The notes under the pieces are model-generated. The model was not told the DNA's origin. It saw only the letters and a list, made by a program, of their open reading frames with translations, and ran no database searches. Below are positions 40,014 to 48,981 of a stretch of 64,000 nt of DNA, piece by piece (within the stretch, counting starts at the first letter, position 1; the number at the start of each line of letters is the position of its first letter). Where the stretch lies: NCBI GenBank assembly GCA_002778215.1, contig PCDM01000002.1, positions 1,054,001 through 1,118,000 on the forward strand, read 5' to 3'. The translations under genes and the position numbers were made by a program. The DNA comes from Esteya vermicola. Taxonomy: Eukaryota; Ascomycota; Sordariomycetes; Ophiostomatales; Ophiostomataceae.

Positions 40014-40315
40014 ATACTACGAAGCGATGTGCTTATGATGGCTTAGCTGTGAGAAACAACGGAACAAGGCAGAGGAAAAGAAAAGAACGAGAGAGAAGGA
40101 AGAGCGGGAGAAGCAGAAGCGGGAAGAGAGAAGAAAGAGAACAGAAAAGAAAGGAGAGGGAAGAACGAGGGCGAGCAAAACGGGAGAGAAAGGAGGAGGC
40201 GAGGAAAGAACAGGGGGAAAGTAGCAACGGGGGGAGGAGATGGAGTATGGAGCAACACGGACGAAGTATTGGAATCCTTACGGGGAAATAGAGTAGGGGC
40301 AACTCATGGACTTGT

Positions 40316-40988
40316 ACAGTAAACAGTCCGGGGCAGCAAGCATCGTTCAAGCCTGCATTTCTGAACGTTATCGCCAAGAGAAAGTATCAGGACCCACGCC
40401 TTCTGTCACGTGGTGAGGGCTAGCCTACGCCTATATATATAGCTTGTGGGAGTCTGCCTCGCAGTCTCCCTTCGTCCATAGAATCCAGAGATCTATGTCC
40501 ACCTTCCCTTGCCTTTACTCCTTCGTCCGTATAGCCTTCGTCAGAAAGGTATACCCCTATTGTATTAGCGCCGCAGAGCTGACGTCTAAATAGGAATCTG
40601 CTCTAGAACTGTATCAGACCTCCATTTTTATTATGGGACCCATCATGGCTTTTTCGTATTACCGGACACTCCACTCCCCAGTACACTCTAATTTTTTTTT
40701 AAATTGTTTTACCGACCATAATATGGAATCTCCTCACCTTCAGCTGTTAGTTGTAAACTACTCGTACCCACATTTTCACTCCAAATACAACCTATAGCCT
40801 GATTTTGTCTCTACGAGTAGTACTTTCCAACCTTTTAATCTAGTTTTGCGCGTTTCGGGAGACGTAGTGCTGACCAGCTAAGCCCCATACAACTTTTTCC
40901 ATACTTGTCATAGATGTCCTTCTACGGCATTCAAAGGCTGCGATTTGCCCCGTGTCTCATTTGTCTGACTTATGACTACCATATTTCC
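40316..40988 (+). repeat. Diverged direct repeat, left of the DUF3176 gene
   Basis: Collinear with 43548-44180 in the same orientation. Shared blocks include CAGTAAACAGTCC, TGCATTTCT...AACGTT, TATCGCCAAGAGAAAG, TTGTATTAGCGC, GAGCTGACGTC, CTCCATTTTTATTAT, CCACATTTTCACT, GATTTTGTCTCT and CAGCTAAGCCCCATACAACT. Substitutions and indels are frequent, so the duplication is old. No coding content is recognised. Confidence 0.8.
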
Positions 40989-41032
40989 AAGATGTAGTCC
41001 GTCTATAGCTAGTAAACCATATTCAGCCCTTG

Positions 41033-43255
41033 TTAAGCTAATGCAAGACTCCCGTTGCTAGTGCGGTGTAGCCTGACATCCGTGGTCTTGGCCACGGCTA
41101 GCATTTCGTCCGCCGTCTGTGGAAGAGGCAAGCGGGCGGCATTGGCCATGTCCTCGACAGGCACACGGGTGAAGAGAGTGGGCAGGCTGCCGGACTTGAA
41201 GGTGTCCATGCGGCGGTGCTCGGTTTCCCAGATGACGGCGGCGAGCAGGGCGGCGGCGAAGATGAGAACGACGGCCGGCAGGGCGAGCCAAGCCCAGGCG
41301 ATGGTGACGTAGGTTTTTGTCTGGAAGGCGGTGCCGTCGGCCGTGATGGGGTTTCGGTCGGTGGCGTCGGTGCGTATGGCCTTGGTGAGGCTGGCCGCCA
41401 GTTTCTGGTAAAAGTAGCCGACGACGCCGCCATCGGCCTGGGACAGCGTGAGTGCGGTGTCGTTCAGCGCCGTCGTGGTCGGAAGGTAGGCGAGAAAGTT
41501 TGTGTAGAGCACGGCCAGCGCGTCGGACGTGAAAGAGTGCTCGCCGATCTCGCCGCGGCCGGAGCCGTTCATGGCCTGGGGGAAAAAGTTGAGGAAGCCG
41601 TTCCAGGACAACATGTCGACGGTGTAGTTGACGGTCGTGGCGCCCTCCGCAAACACGGCACCGTCATCGTCGGCCGTGGGGGCCAGCGTGACGGTGCCGA
41701 GCGCGTCGCTCGCGCCGCCCGTGTTGCTGATCTTGGCGGCAGCGTCGGCATCATCCGTCGTCTGGTTGGGGAAGGTCGCCACCAGGGTCTCGGTCCACAC
41801 GCCGTTCGTCATGGCGCTGCGCATCGTCTGCACGCACATGTAGAGGCTGCAGGTGTAAGCATAGGAGTCGTTGTTGTTGTAACCCTTTTGCGGATTGCGC
41901 GGGAAGAGGAAGGTCGTGCGCGACAGCTCGTTTCCGTGCGACGAGAGCGTGTCCAGCTGTGCGGCCATGCCCGCCGACGTGGCGTCCTGCGTGCTGTTGA
42001 GAATCGTCGGGAAATCCGTGCCCGTGACGCCCGTGGGGCCGCTGCTGCCGTTGCCGATGCGGACGGAGCATCGCTCGACAATGTCGCCTGCCTGGCAGCT
42101 GGTCTCGATCTCGGCACTGCGGTCGACACAGGTGCCGCAGACGGCCAGCGTCGCGTACTCTGGCCACGTGCATTTTCCTGTCGCGCAGCTGGCGGTGACA
42201 GTCAAGGTATCCTCATCGCTCTGCAGGCTGTAGATGGCTTGGTAGAAGCCGCCCTTGATCGTCAGGGTGGGCGTCTTCACCGAGTGGATGCTGCCCTCAC
42301 CGTAGCCATTATAGTAGCGAGTGATGGGGACGGTGGCGGCACTGCTGCTGTTGCTGCGGCTGCTCCCACTCGTTGTATTGGCGCTCGTGTTGTCGAACAC
42401 GACCGGCTGCGATTGGTAGCGCACCAGCTCCTGTGTGAAGATGCCCACCACCGGCAGAGCGATGGTGACAGAGGCACCGAGTGCGGCGGCACTGCGGGCC
42501 AGCATGATGGGCCGCTTCCAGAACAGCTTGGCGGCGCCCATGGGCCCCCGCATGGCCTCGTCAAGTACCACAAAGTCGGTAAGCGGCCGGGCGGGGGAGC
42601 GTCTGGTGGGAGAGTCGCTGTCGCTGTTGTGACCCTTGCTGCTATGGTCGTGGTCGAGCCGGTGGCTGGGCCAGAACCCGAACCAATTCCACCGAGCCTG
42701 CCCGATAGCCTCTGAGACAGCGTACCCGACGGAGACGGTGAAGACCTGTGTTAAGAGAGACACCATGGTGTTGAGACTGATGTCATACGGGAGGCTGCGA
42801 AGCGGCGCGTTGTCGAAATGTGCCAGGACGGCTTGTATGGCGATGATCATCAGCAAGCCCAGAAACAGTGCCAGCAGTTCGAGCCACCATGCCAGGAGAA
42901 AGGATTGTCGGTACCATGGCGTAGAGGCCATAGCATTGGTGCCACTGGTAGCGGCAGGCGTCGCAGAGGTCGTGGAGGCAGTGGCATGAGGACCATTGGA
43001 AGTAGCCAAAAGGGGCACAGCAGAAGTGGTGGTGGGATTTTCGTCAGATGGTGATGCAACCCCGTGATCGAGATGATTGTGGGAGGCAGACGTCGTAGAC
43101 GCAGTGTCATCGGCGCCGTCAACAGAAGGCAGAAGAGGTACGGAAGAAGTGGTGGGATAATGCGTGATGTGCTGGGGTGTCACCTCAGAGTTGGGGTTCG
43201 TTTCGTCGCCATTTTGGGGATGAACGTTTTGCAGAGGAATGCCGTCTTGGTTCAT
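41033..43255 (-). CDS. DUF3176 multi-pass membrane protein
   Basis: Single exon, 740 aa. A low-complexity Ser/Thr N-terminus (1-110) precedes WWLELLALFLGLLMIIAIQAVL (TM1, with the WWxE signature of fungal DUF3176 proteins), a second span around MVSLLTQVFTVSVGYAVSEA and a third around SAAALGASVTIALPVVGIF. A large Cys-containing extracytosolic domain with N-glycosylation sequons (NTSA, NTTS, NYTV) follows. A final span, TIAWAWLALPAVVLIFAAALLAAVIW, precedes a cytosolic tail. Four spans with a big loop match the family layout. The function is unknown; plasma or vacuolar membrane is likely. It is flanked on both sides by copies of a diverged direct repeat. Confidence 0.85.
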   Translation of the reverse strand: MNQDGIPLQNVHPQNGDETNPNSEVTPQHITHYPTTSSVPLLPSVDGADDTASTTSASHNHLDHGVASPSDENPTTTSAVPLLATSNGPHATASTTSATPAATSGTNAMASTPWYRQSFLLAWWLELLALFLGLLMIIAIQAVLAHFDNAPLRSLPYDISLNTMVSLLTQVFTVSVGYAVSEAIGQARWNWFGFWPSHRLDHDHSSKGHNSDSDSPTRRSPARPLTDFVVLDEAMRGPMGAAKLFWKRPIMLARSAAALGASVTIALPVVGIFTQELVRYQSQPVVFDNTSANTTSGSSRSNSSSAATVPITRYYNGYGEGSIHSVKTPTLTIKGGFYQAIYSLQSDEDTLTVTASCATGKCTWPEYATLAVCGTCVDRSAEIETSCQAGDIVERCSVRIGNGSSGPTGVTGTDFPTILNSTQDATSAGMAAQLDTLSSHGNELSRTTFLFPRNPQKGYNNNDSYAYTCSLYMCVQTMRSAMTNGVWTETLVATFPNQTTDDADAAAKISNTGGASDALGTVTLAPTADDDGAVFAEGATTVNYTVDMLSWNGFLNFFPQAMNGSGRGEIGEHSFTSDALAVLYTNFLAYLPTTTALNDTALTLSQADGGVVGYFYQKLAASLTKAIRTDATDRNPITADGTAFQTKTYVTIAWAWLALPAVVLIFAAALLAAVIWETEHRRMDTFKSGSLPTLFTRVPVEDMANAARLPLPQTADEMLAVAKTTDVRLHRTSNGSLALA

Positions 43256-43547
43256 TGTGACCAGCAGAGGTGCCGTGTAGTGGAAGGAATGACAAGAGAA
43301 AAACAGACGTCTAAGATGCTGAAGTGGCCCCCTGAAAAAGGGTTCTGGAGACGCGAGGGTTTAAAACAGAATGACGACAACTGCAAATCAACATACCCCT
43401 CCGGGGGGGTGTCTTTATCTTGTGCCTTGCGAGTAGAAATGAGCTTAAAATTCAAACAGGCTTTCGGAGTGGCCGGTACAAATCCGACATGTATTTTACG
43501 AATACGTACACTGGAACAACTTCGCCTCCCTTGTACGAGCAGACAGA

Positions 43548-44180
43548 CAGTAAACAGTCCAGAGCAGTAAACGTCGTTCAGGCCTGCATTTCTAAACGTT
43601 GGACCCTATATCGCCAAGAGAAAGGCATACCCCTATTTGTTTTTTACTTCTGCAGGTGTTTGGTCAGACGCAAGAAGTGAGGCCTGTCCGTCTGAATCCT
43701 GCAGCAGTAGTTGTATTAGCGCCCCCGAGCTGACGTCCGAATAAGAATCAACTCTGGGGTTGCCTGCACAGATCATGGATCGGAACTCCATTTTTATTAT
43801 TGGGCCCCCCTCCACTTTCAGCTCTACTCGTACGGAGTACAGCCACATTTTCACTACAAATACAGGGCTCATGGTTACGCCTTTTCTATGGCTGATTTTG
43901 TCTCTGGTACTTTTCATGGTGCACCAGCTAAGCCCCATACAACTCTTTCTTAGTACTCGTACTTGGTCAAAAAAGGCGGACCGCTACGGCACGACGCCGA
44001 ACTCTTGTCAGCACAGCCCCAAGGGTTACAACGCGGACAGGCCGAGCCATCCAAATTTGGAAGACATGATTGCTTTTTAGGGGGGTGGGTAGTTTTCGTA
44101 GTATTCGTCATGCTTTACTTATCATTGTCTCTGGCATTGATTTGCATATCTCACTTGTCTGACTTACGACTACCATATAT
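43548..44180 (+). repeat. Diverged direct repeat, right of the DUF3176 gene
   Basis: Second copy of 40316-40988. It ends with ACTTGTCTGACTTACGACTA as the left copy does (TTTGTCTGACTTATGACTA). Together the copies bracket the DUF3176 gene within about 3.9 kb. Confidence 0.8.
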
Positions 44181-44362
44181 CAAAAGTACTGTGATGAATG
44201 CAGTGATGGCGGGCACTAAAGTCCCTGCAAGGTAGCATCGATTTATCAGATCAGATCAAAGTAGCAGATCTGGTGGGATTGTCTGAGATAGAATAGAATA
44301 CAACCAAGTGCTATGTAGGCATTTTCGTTGTGTCTCATTCTCAGATGCATTCATCTTTCTCG

Positions 44363-45962
44363 CTACGAAACCGGCACCATGATGCGGTCCACGTCGGGCC
44401 CATACGTCCCGTCACTCGTCGAGATGGCAATCGTGTTGACCGACCCGGCCTTCAATGGCAGGTTGACGACGCTGCTTCCGGGCGTCTGGCCGTCCGACGT
44501 CGGCAAAAAGGCCACACGCTGCGCCGTGCCCCCGTTGACGGAGACGGATGCGAAGCGCTGCGTGCTGTCGCCGTTCTCGTACTTGATGCGCACCGTGGAT
44601 GTCGTGGCCACCGAGCTGCTGACGTCGGTAAAAGTCAGCGTGCCGCTGCTGCTACCGCCAATGTAGCCGACCGCCTCGCCGCCGCTGCAGCCCGAGCACG
44701 AGATGACGACAGCGCTGCCACCGAGCGTGGCATCCTCGGCCTCGGGCCAGGTCTCGGAGGGACCGTCCGACCACGTGCCGGCAGATGCATCGGGCACCCA
44801 GTTGACGCGGTTGGCCATGGTGACCGTCGTGTCGCTGGGAAACTGCAGTGGCAGCCACACGTACGTGCTGGCCATCAGGTTGCTCGACACCCAGCGGTCG
44901 CCCAGGTAGATGGCGCCGTCGCCCCAGGGCAGCACATAGTTCGTCTGGCTGGTGTACGTGTTGGAGCCTGTGGTGGCAAACGTGGCCCAGCTCGACCAGG
45001 GGCCTGAAATGTTGGTGGCAACGCTGTAGACCTGCAGGAGCAGTTAGTAAAAGAAAAAAAAGAAAAGAAAAGAAAAGAAAAGAAAAGGACTTTATTCTTT
45101 CTGCAATCTTACATTGTCGTTGGGGCTCCATCCGCTTAGATGGCTGCCAAACATGAAATAGTAGCCATTCCGCTTCAGCATGGCAGGCGCCTCAATGTCG
45201 CTAAAAAGATACGTCGCACTCGAGACGTTGAGGTAGTCGTCGGTCAGCTGGTCGATGCGCAGACCATTGGCTCTCTAAGCCGGAAGCAGGTTAAAAACAC
45301 AGTCCCATGATATGCAGGTCTTTTCTCTCTGTCTCTTGCCTCTCTGCGACTTACGTCTTCTGTCAAGAGATAGGCCGTCCCGTCGTCGTCTTGAAACAGT
45401 CCGATATCGCGGCTCTGATACCCCAGAGGCTGCCAGCTTCCCATGTACGTGTAGTCCCCACACACTGAGCTGCTCACCGCGACGCCCACCTTGGCCTCGC
45501 CGTAGCTGCTGCTGTCAATGTGCATATACATGACATACTGCCCCGTCTTTGCATTCCGGATCACCTTGGGCCGCTCCACCACTCGGCTCGGGCCCAGGTC
45601 GCCACTGGCCTGCAGCGTCAGGAGGTCGTTCACAAACGACCACTGCACCAGATCCTTGGACGAGTAGCAGGCAACGCTCTGAAAGGACGACCCGCCCGTC
45701 TTGTTCTCCCCAATGAGGTAGTAAGTGCCGTCTTCCACAATGACGCCGGCACCGTGGGCCTGAACATGCTTTCCCGTGTTTGTCTGGTATGTGTGTCAGC
45801 CATCTCTTGTTCGGTTGATCGGCCATTAGCCCATCAAGGCCGGGCAGAATGTCCCGATACCCCGAGACTTACCCCGGTCAAGGTCGCACCAGGCACGACT
45901 TGGAGAGTGGCTCCAGCCATGCCGGAGGCTAGGAGCAACAGCACACCATGAACTAGCTGCAT
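44363..45962 (-). CDS. Secreted GH43 enzyme with CBM35-like C-terminus (exo-beta-1,3-galactanase-like)
   Basis: Four exons, 45962-45873, 45783-45355, 45274-45113 and 45031-44363, all phase 0, giving 449 aa. The start encodes a signal peptide (MQLVHGVLLLLASGMAGA). The catalytic part shows the five-bladed propeller style of GH43: VQAHGAGVIVEDGTYYLIGE, RPKVIRNAKTGQYVMYMHID, YQSRDIGLFQDDDGTAYLL and IEAPAMLKRNGYYFMFGS, the last carrying a candidate catalytic Glu. This set is closest to fungal galactan 1,3-beta-galactosidases. From about residue 315 a beta-sandwich typical of CBM35 follows (EAEDATLGG, GGEAVGYIGG, STVRIKYENGD). Likely an extracellular enzyme trimming arabinogalactan side chains. The third intron contains a GAAAA-type microsatellite (about 45050-45090, plus strand). 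Confidence 0.88.
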
Positions 45963-46884
45963 TTTGTCGACTATGATTTCTGTTTTATTTTTCCTGTGGA
46001 GTAGCTCGTAATGTCTGTCTGCCTAAAACTCAACACGGGAAACACCTGGCTTTTATATATGCGTGATTCAGGTTCACCATATTCTATTTCAATGTCTCAT
46101 CACTACATCACATGATAGCTGCCTGCCTATAGAGTACTAGGGGAGCCGTTACCCCACCTTTAGCCCTTGCTTTGTCTTAGCCCTGTAGGATTATCATGAC
46201 AGCTTCCATGACGTACATCATTTTCCCTCCCCGGGGGATATTTCAAAAAGCCCGACCTCTCGCCCGCCACATTGTCTCCACAACATCACACGGCTGAAGT
46301 CCGTTCACCCCTCTCCCCTCTCCCGATTTGAGTTTCCATTTTTGTTTTTGTTTTTGACTTGGTGATGCACACTTCACATTGGATTGCTCATTTCCCGCTG
46401 CACATACAGTATTTTATCACTACATATCACCATAAAGGCCGCTGTGTGTTATGGGCTACCTATGGCGGACTGCGAGTAGGAAGCACGAAAAGAATATATC
46501 GAAAGCAATACCGAGCAGGGAAGAATCTAGCTATGACACGACAATTATATGCCCATACCGCCTCCTTGTAGGGATCCGCAATAGGGGAAGGGGCGGCGCG
46601 GACTCGTGCCGGGTCCGGTTAACTGCCTGTCCGCTTATTGAATATGCGGTTAGGCGAAGCCTAATACTATGACACTGTGTCAATGTACGCATGCATAATG
46701 CAGCCATAGCCATTCACATGGCTATTTCTAAAAAAAAATCCACGCCTTTGTCAGGAATTGTTTTCCCCTAATGTTGATGTTTTGGCACATTCCGGCTCGC
46801 CCGCATACGCAGGCACTGATCTGGCGTGCATGGAAGCATCTAGACAACATCTTTATCAACGCGACGGGCCTCTACCTTCCTACC
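45963..46884. other. Intergenic region left of the acyltransferase gene
   Basis: Contains the GH43 promoter at its left end. The rest holds no recognised gene. Notable are the GGCGAAGCC hairpin at 46650-46664 (arms TTAGGC/GCCTAA), a nearby TGACACTGTGTCA palindrome (about 46670-46682) and an A-run (46731-46738). The stretch around 46600-46730 may be a small mobile-element remnant (inference). Confidence 0.45.
46052..46060 (-). promoter_or_regulatory. TATA box of the GH43 gene
   Basis: Minus-strand ATATATAAA lies about 90 bases upstream of the GH43 start codon, a plausible core promoter spacing for a strongly inducible secreted enzyme. Confidence 0.5.
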
Positions 46885-48318
46885 CTACCCAATATACCGC
46901 CCATACATGAGAAATACGGGGTCGGCTCGTAGTCTGGCCAGATCCTCCTCTCTCAGACAAAGCGCCACCGCAATAGATCCGTCTGCCTTCTTCGGCATCA
47001 GATAAAAAAGACTCTCGACAGGAGTGAACCCCGGTCGCCGAACCACTGTGGCCACACCCAGTCCCAATCCAAAATCCATATCGGGCGTCGTGCACGGCAC
47101 GCTCGCCCAAGAGCTGAGAGACATGCCTCCTCTTGCGGCAGTGTCCCCTGCCCGTCCAACAAATGCGATGCGTCGCGCGGCCTCTTCGGGATGGCGGTCG
47201 ATGCACGTGGCCAGAGCGCGTGTCCGTAGACGCAGACGGTCGGCCTTGATCTCCGACCGGAGATGGGCAGCCAGGTGGCCGAGCGGAGCGTCTGCCACCC
47301 ACCGGACGTTTTCTGTATGCAACGTCATGTTCTGCATCAGGCCGATGTAATTCTCCGGGAGGCCCATGTAGCGGCAGACGTCGATGGCGCGGGCCATTGT
47401 AGATGGCTCGTCTGGAGACAGTCGTGGTAGGCGTGCTCGTATGATGGACTTCCAGATGAAGGCAGTGTAGGCATCGTTGGTGGAGACAAAGGCGACATGG
47501 CTGTTGGGACCCGTGGTGGGTAGCGTGGCATTGGCTTCCGTCTTGAGAGCAGCTAGACCCGCTGCGCTAAAGTCAGAGTACGACCATGTACAGACCACGG
47601 ATTCTGGCGGCGCTTCTTGGCTCTTCTTCTCCTCGGCAGAGAGCTGCAGCTGCTCAGGGATGAGCTTGAACGGGTCGTCACCGCCCTCGTCGTCTGTCAA
47701 TGGGGTCACGAGCGACGCCCGCTTGGTGTTGCCCACCGCAAGCTCTGCCTCCGTAAAAGCTTCTCCTCGGCACGCCCTGGACAGCAGCCGAATCACCTCG
47801 CCCTGCCCCGACATACCCATCGTCGCGTGGTGTGCGACAAACGTCAACAGCAGCCCGCCTTGCACAAAGTTGGCCTGCACTAGGAACACCGGTCTGTCTG
47901 CAAGATGGGCCTCGTCCGGCATTCCCGGCAGTGTTCTTCGCGGCGCCACGACGGTCTCGTCCAACATGCGCATGGGGAAGCCCGCATCTCTGAGAGCAGC
48001 ATATGTGTAGCCCGGATCGGCGGTGGTCAGGTCCTTGACCGTCAGTTGCGGCGCTGCCCGGCCATCGAGTGGAGCAAAGCAGTACCGCCTGCCTTGGATG
48101 ACGACCTGTCCCGCCAGCCAGGGGAAACTGGCGCCGAGACGAGCCAGTCCTGCACTCAAAACATTAACGATCTGTTCTCGTCGCTGAGTGTTGTCGTCGT
48201 CCACTTCAAAGATGTATGTGATTTGCGTGTAAATCTGAATGGTGGCCTGCTGGCCAAAGACACCAATCTCCATGTTCGCGGCTTCAGAAAGCGTCTGGCG
48301 CTGTATAATTGCCGTCAT
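46885..48318 (-). CDS. HxxxD-type (BAHD/Tri101-like) acyltransferase with altered motif
   Basis: Single exon, 477 aa. Resembles the fungal transferase family (PF02458) of trichothecene 3-O-acetyltransferase and related acyl-CoA transferases. The N-terminal domain has FPWLAGQVV and GGLLLTFVAHHATMGMSGQGEVIRLL, holding the active-site His (164). The expected HxxxD Asp is Gly here (168), although the following M-S-G-Q-G matches family context. The C-terminal domain has a DFGLG motif in the place of DFGWG. The catalytic His is retained, so activity is possible, but the Asp is almost invariant because it orients the loop. Cytosolic acylation of an alcohol is the default role. No pathway neighbours are apparent. 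Confidence 0.82.
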   Translation of the reverse strand: MTAIIQRQTLSEAANMEIGVFGQQATIQIYTQITYIFEVDDDNTQRREQIVNVLSAGLARLGASFPWLAGQVVIQGRRYCFAPLDGRAAPQLTVKDLTTADPGYTYAALRDAGFPMRMLDETVVAPRRTLPGMPDEAHLADRPVFLVQANFVQGGLLLTFVAHHATMGMSGQGEVIRLLSRACRGEAFTEAELAVGNTKRASLVTPLTDDEGGDDPFKLIPEQLQLSAEEKKSQEAPPESVVCTWSYSDFSAAGLAALKTEANATLPTTGPNSHVAFVSTNDAYTAFIWKSIIRARLPRLSPDEPSTMARAIDVCRYMGLPENYIGLMQNMTLHTENVRWVADAPLGHLAAHLRSEIKADRLRLRTRALATCIDRHPEEAARRIAFVGRAGDTAARGGMSLSSWASVPCTTPDMDFGLGLGVATVVRRPGFTPVESLFYLMPKKADGSIAVALCLREEDLARLRADPVFLMYGRYIG

Positions 48319-48588
48319 CGTAGCGATTGAAAGAAGCAGTTTCGACGTAGCACCAATTGGGATGGGTAGTAGTTTGCACAGTTCTATATAGTTTCACGTG
48401 TCCGCACATCTTTACGCCAAGATTCGACTCATCATGATTCATATGGAATTTAAGTTTCGAGCATGTGACTTGGATTTCACTGTAAGAAAATTCCAGCTTA
48501 TGTCATCTAAAGTGACTACTTGCCTATATAAGATGTCGAAAGGGTGATCGACACATGAGAAGTAGAGTTCCTTATTGAGTGGATCATG

Positions 48589-48659
48589 GCGTCGGTGGTT
48601 TAGTGGTAAAATTAATCGTTGCCATCGATTAGCCCCGGGTTCGATTCCCGGCCGACGCA
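48589..48659 (+). tRNA. tRNA-Gly (GCC)
   Basis: 71 bases identical to the tRNA at 36986-37056: same arms, anticodon GCC at 48621-48623, same A and B boxes. A T6 terminator follows (48660-48665). Flanking DNA differs from the other copy, so the shared sequence is limited to the tRNA itself. Confidence 0.97.
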
Positions 48660-48981
48660 TTTTTTAGCCTTAAGGTTATTCCTTTTTGCCTCAACGTTCT
48701 TCAATGCTTCATCGAAAACGAAAACTGCTCTATTATACCTAAAATAACATCTATGATACAAACATATTCCAGGCACAAAACTCGGGTCATGGACACTAGA
48801 AGCAGGGAGTTTCCCCCCCGTAAAGTATGAATGACGCACTGCCTTTAATTTCCCCAGGTATACCGGGTTTATGAACATGTCAGCGCCCACGACATGTCTC
48901 TTTGACTCTGTTGCCTTTTTCGTTTTGTTCTCCCAGCCACTAACTACCCTTCAAGAGCCCGCGCTATCTCACCGCCATCCA
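48660..48981. other. Intergenic region right of tRNA-Gly
   Basis: Pol III terminator at the left edge, otherwise AT-rich sequence with no gene; 3' side of the TPR-CHAT gene. Confidence 0.5.

Noticed and set aside
41216..42715. 499-codon frame antisense to the DUF3176 gene
   Set aside because: The sense strand has membrane spans and family motifs; the antisense frame is Gly/Val/Arg-rich without domains.
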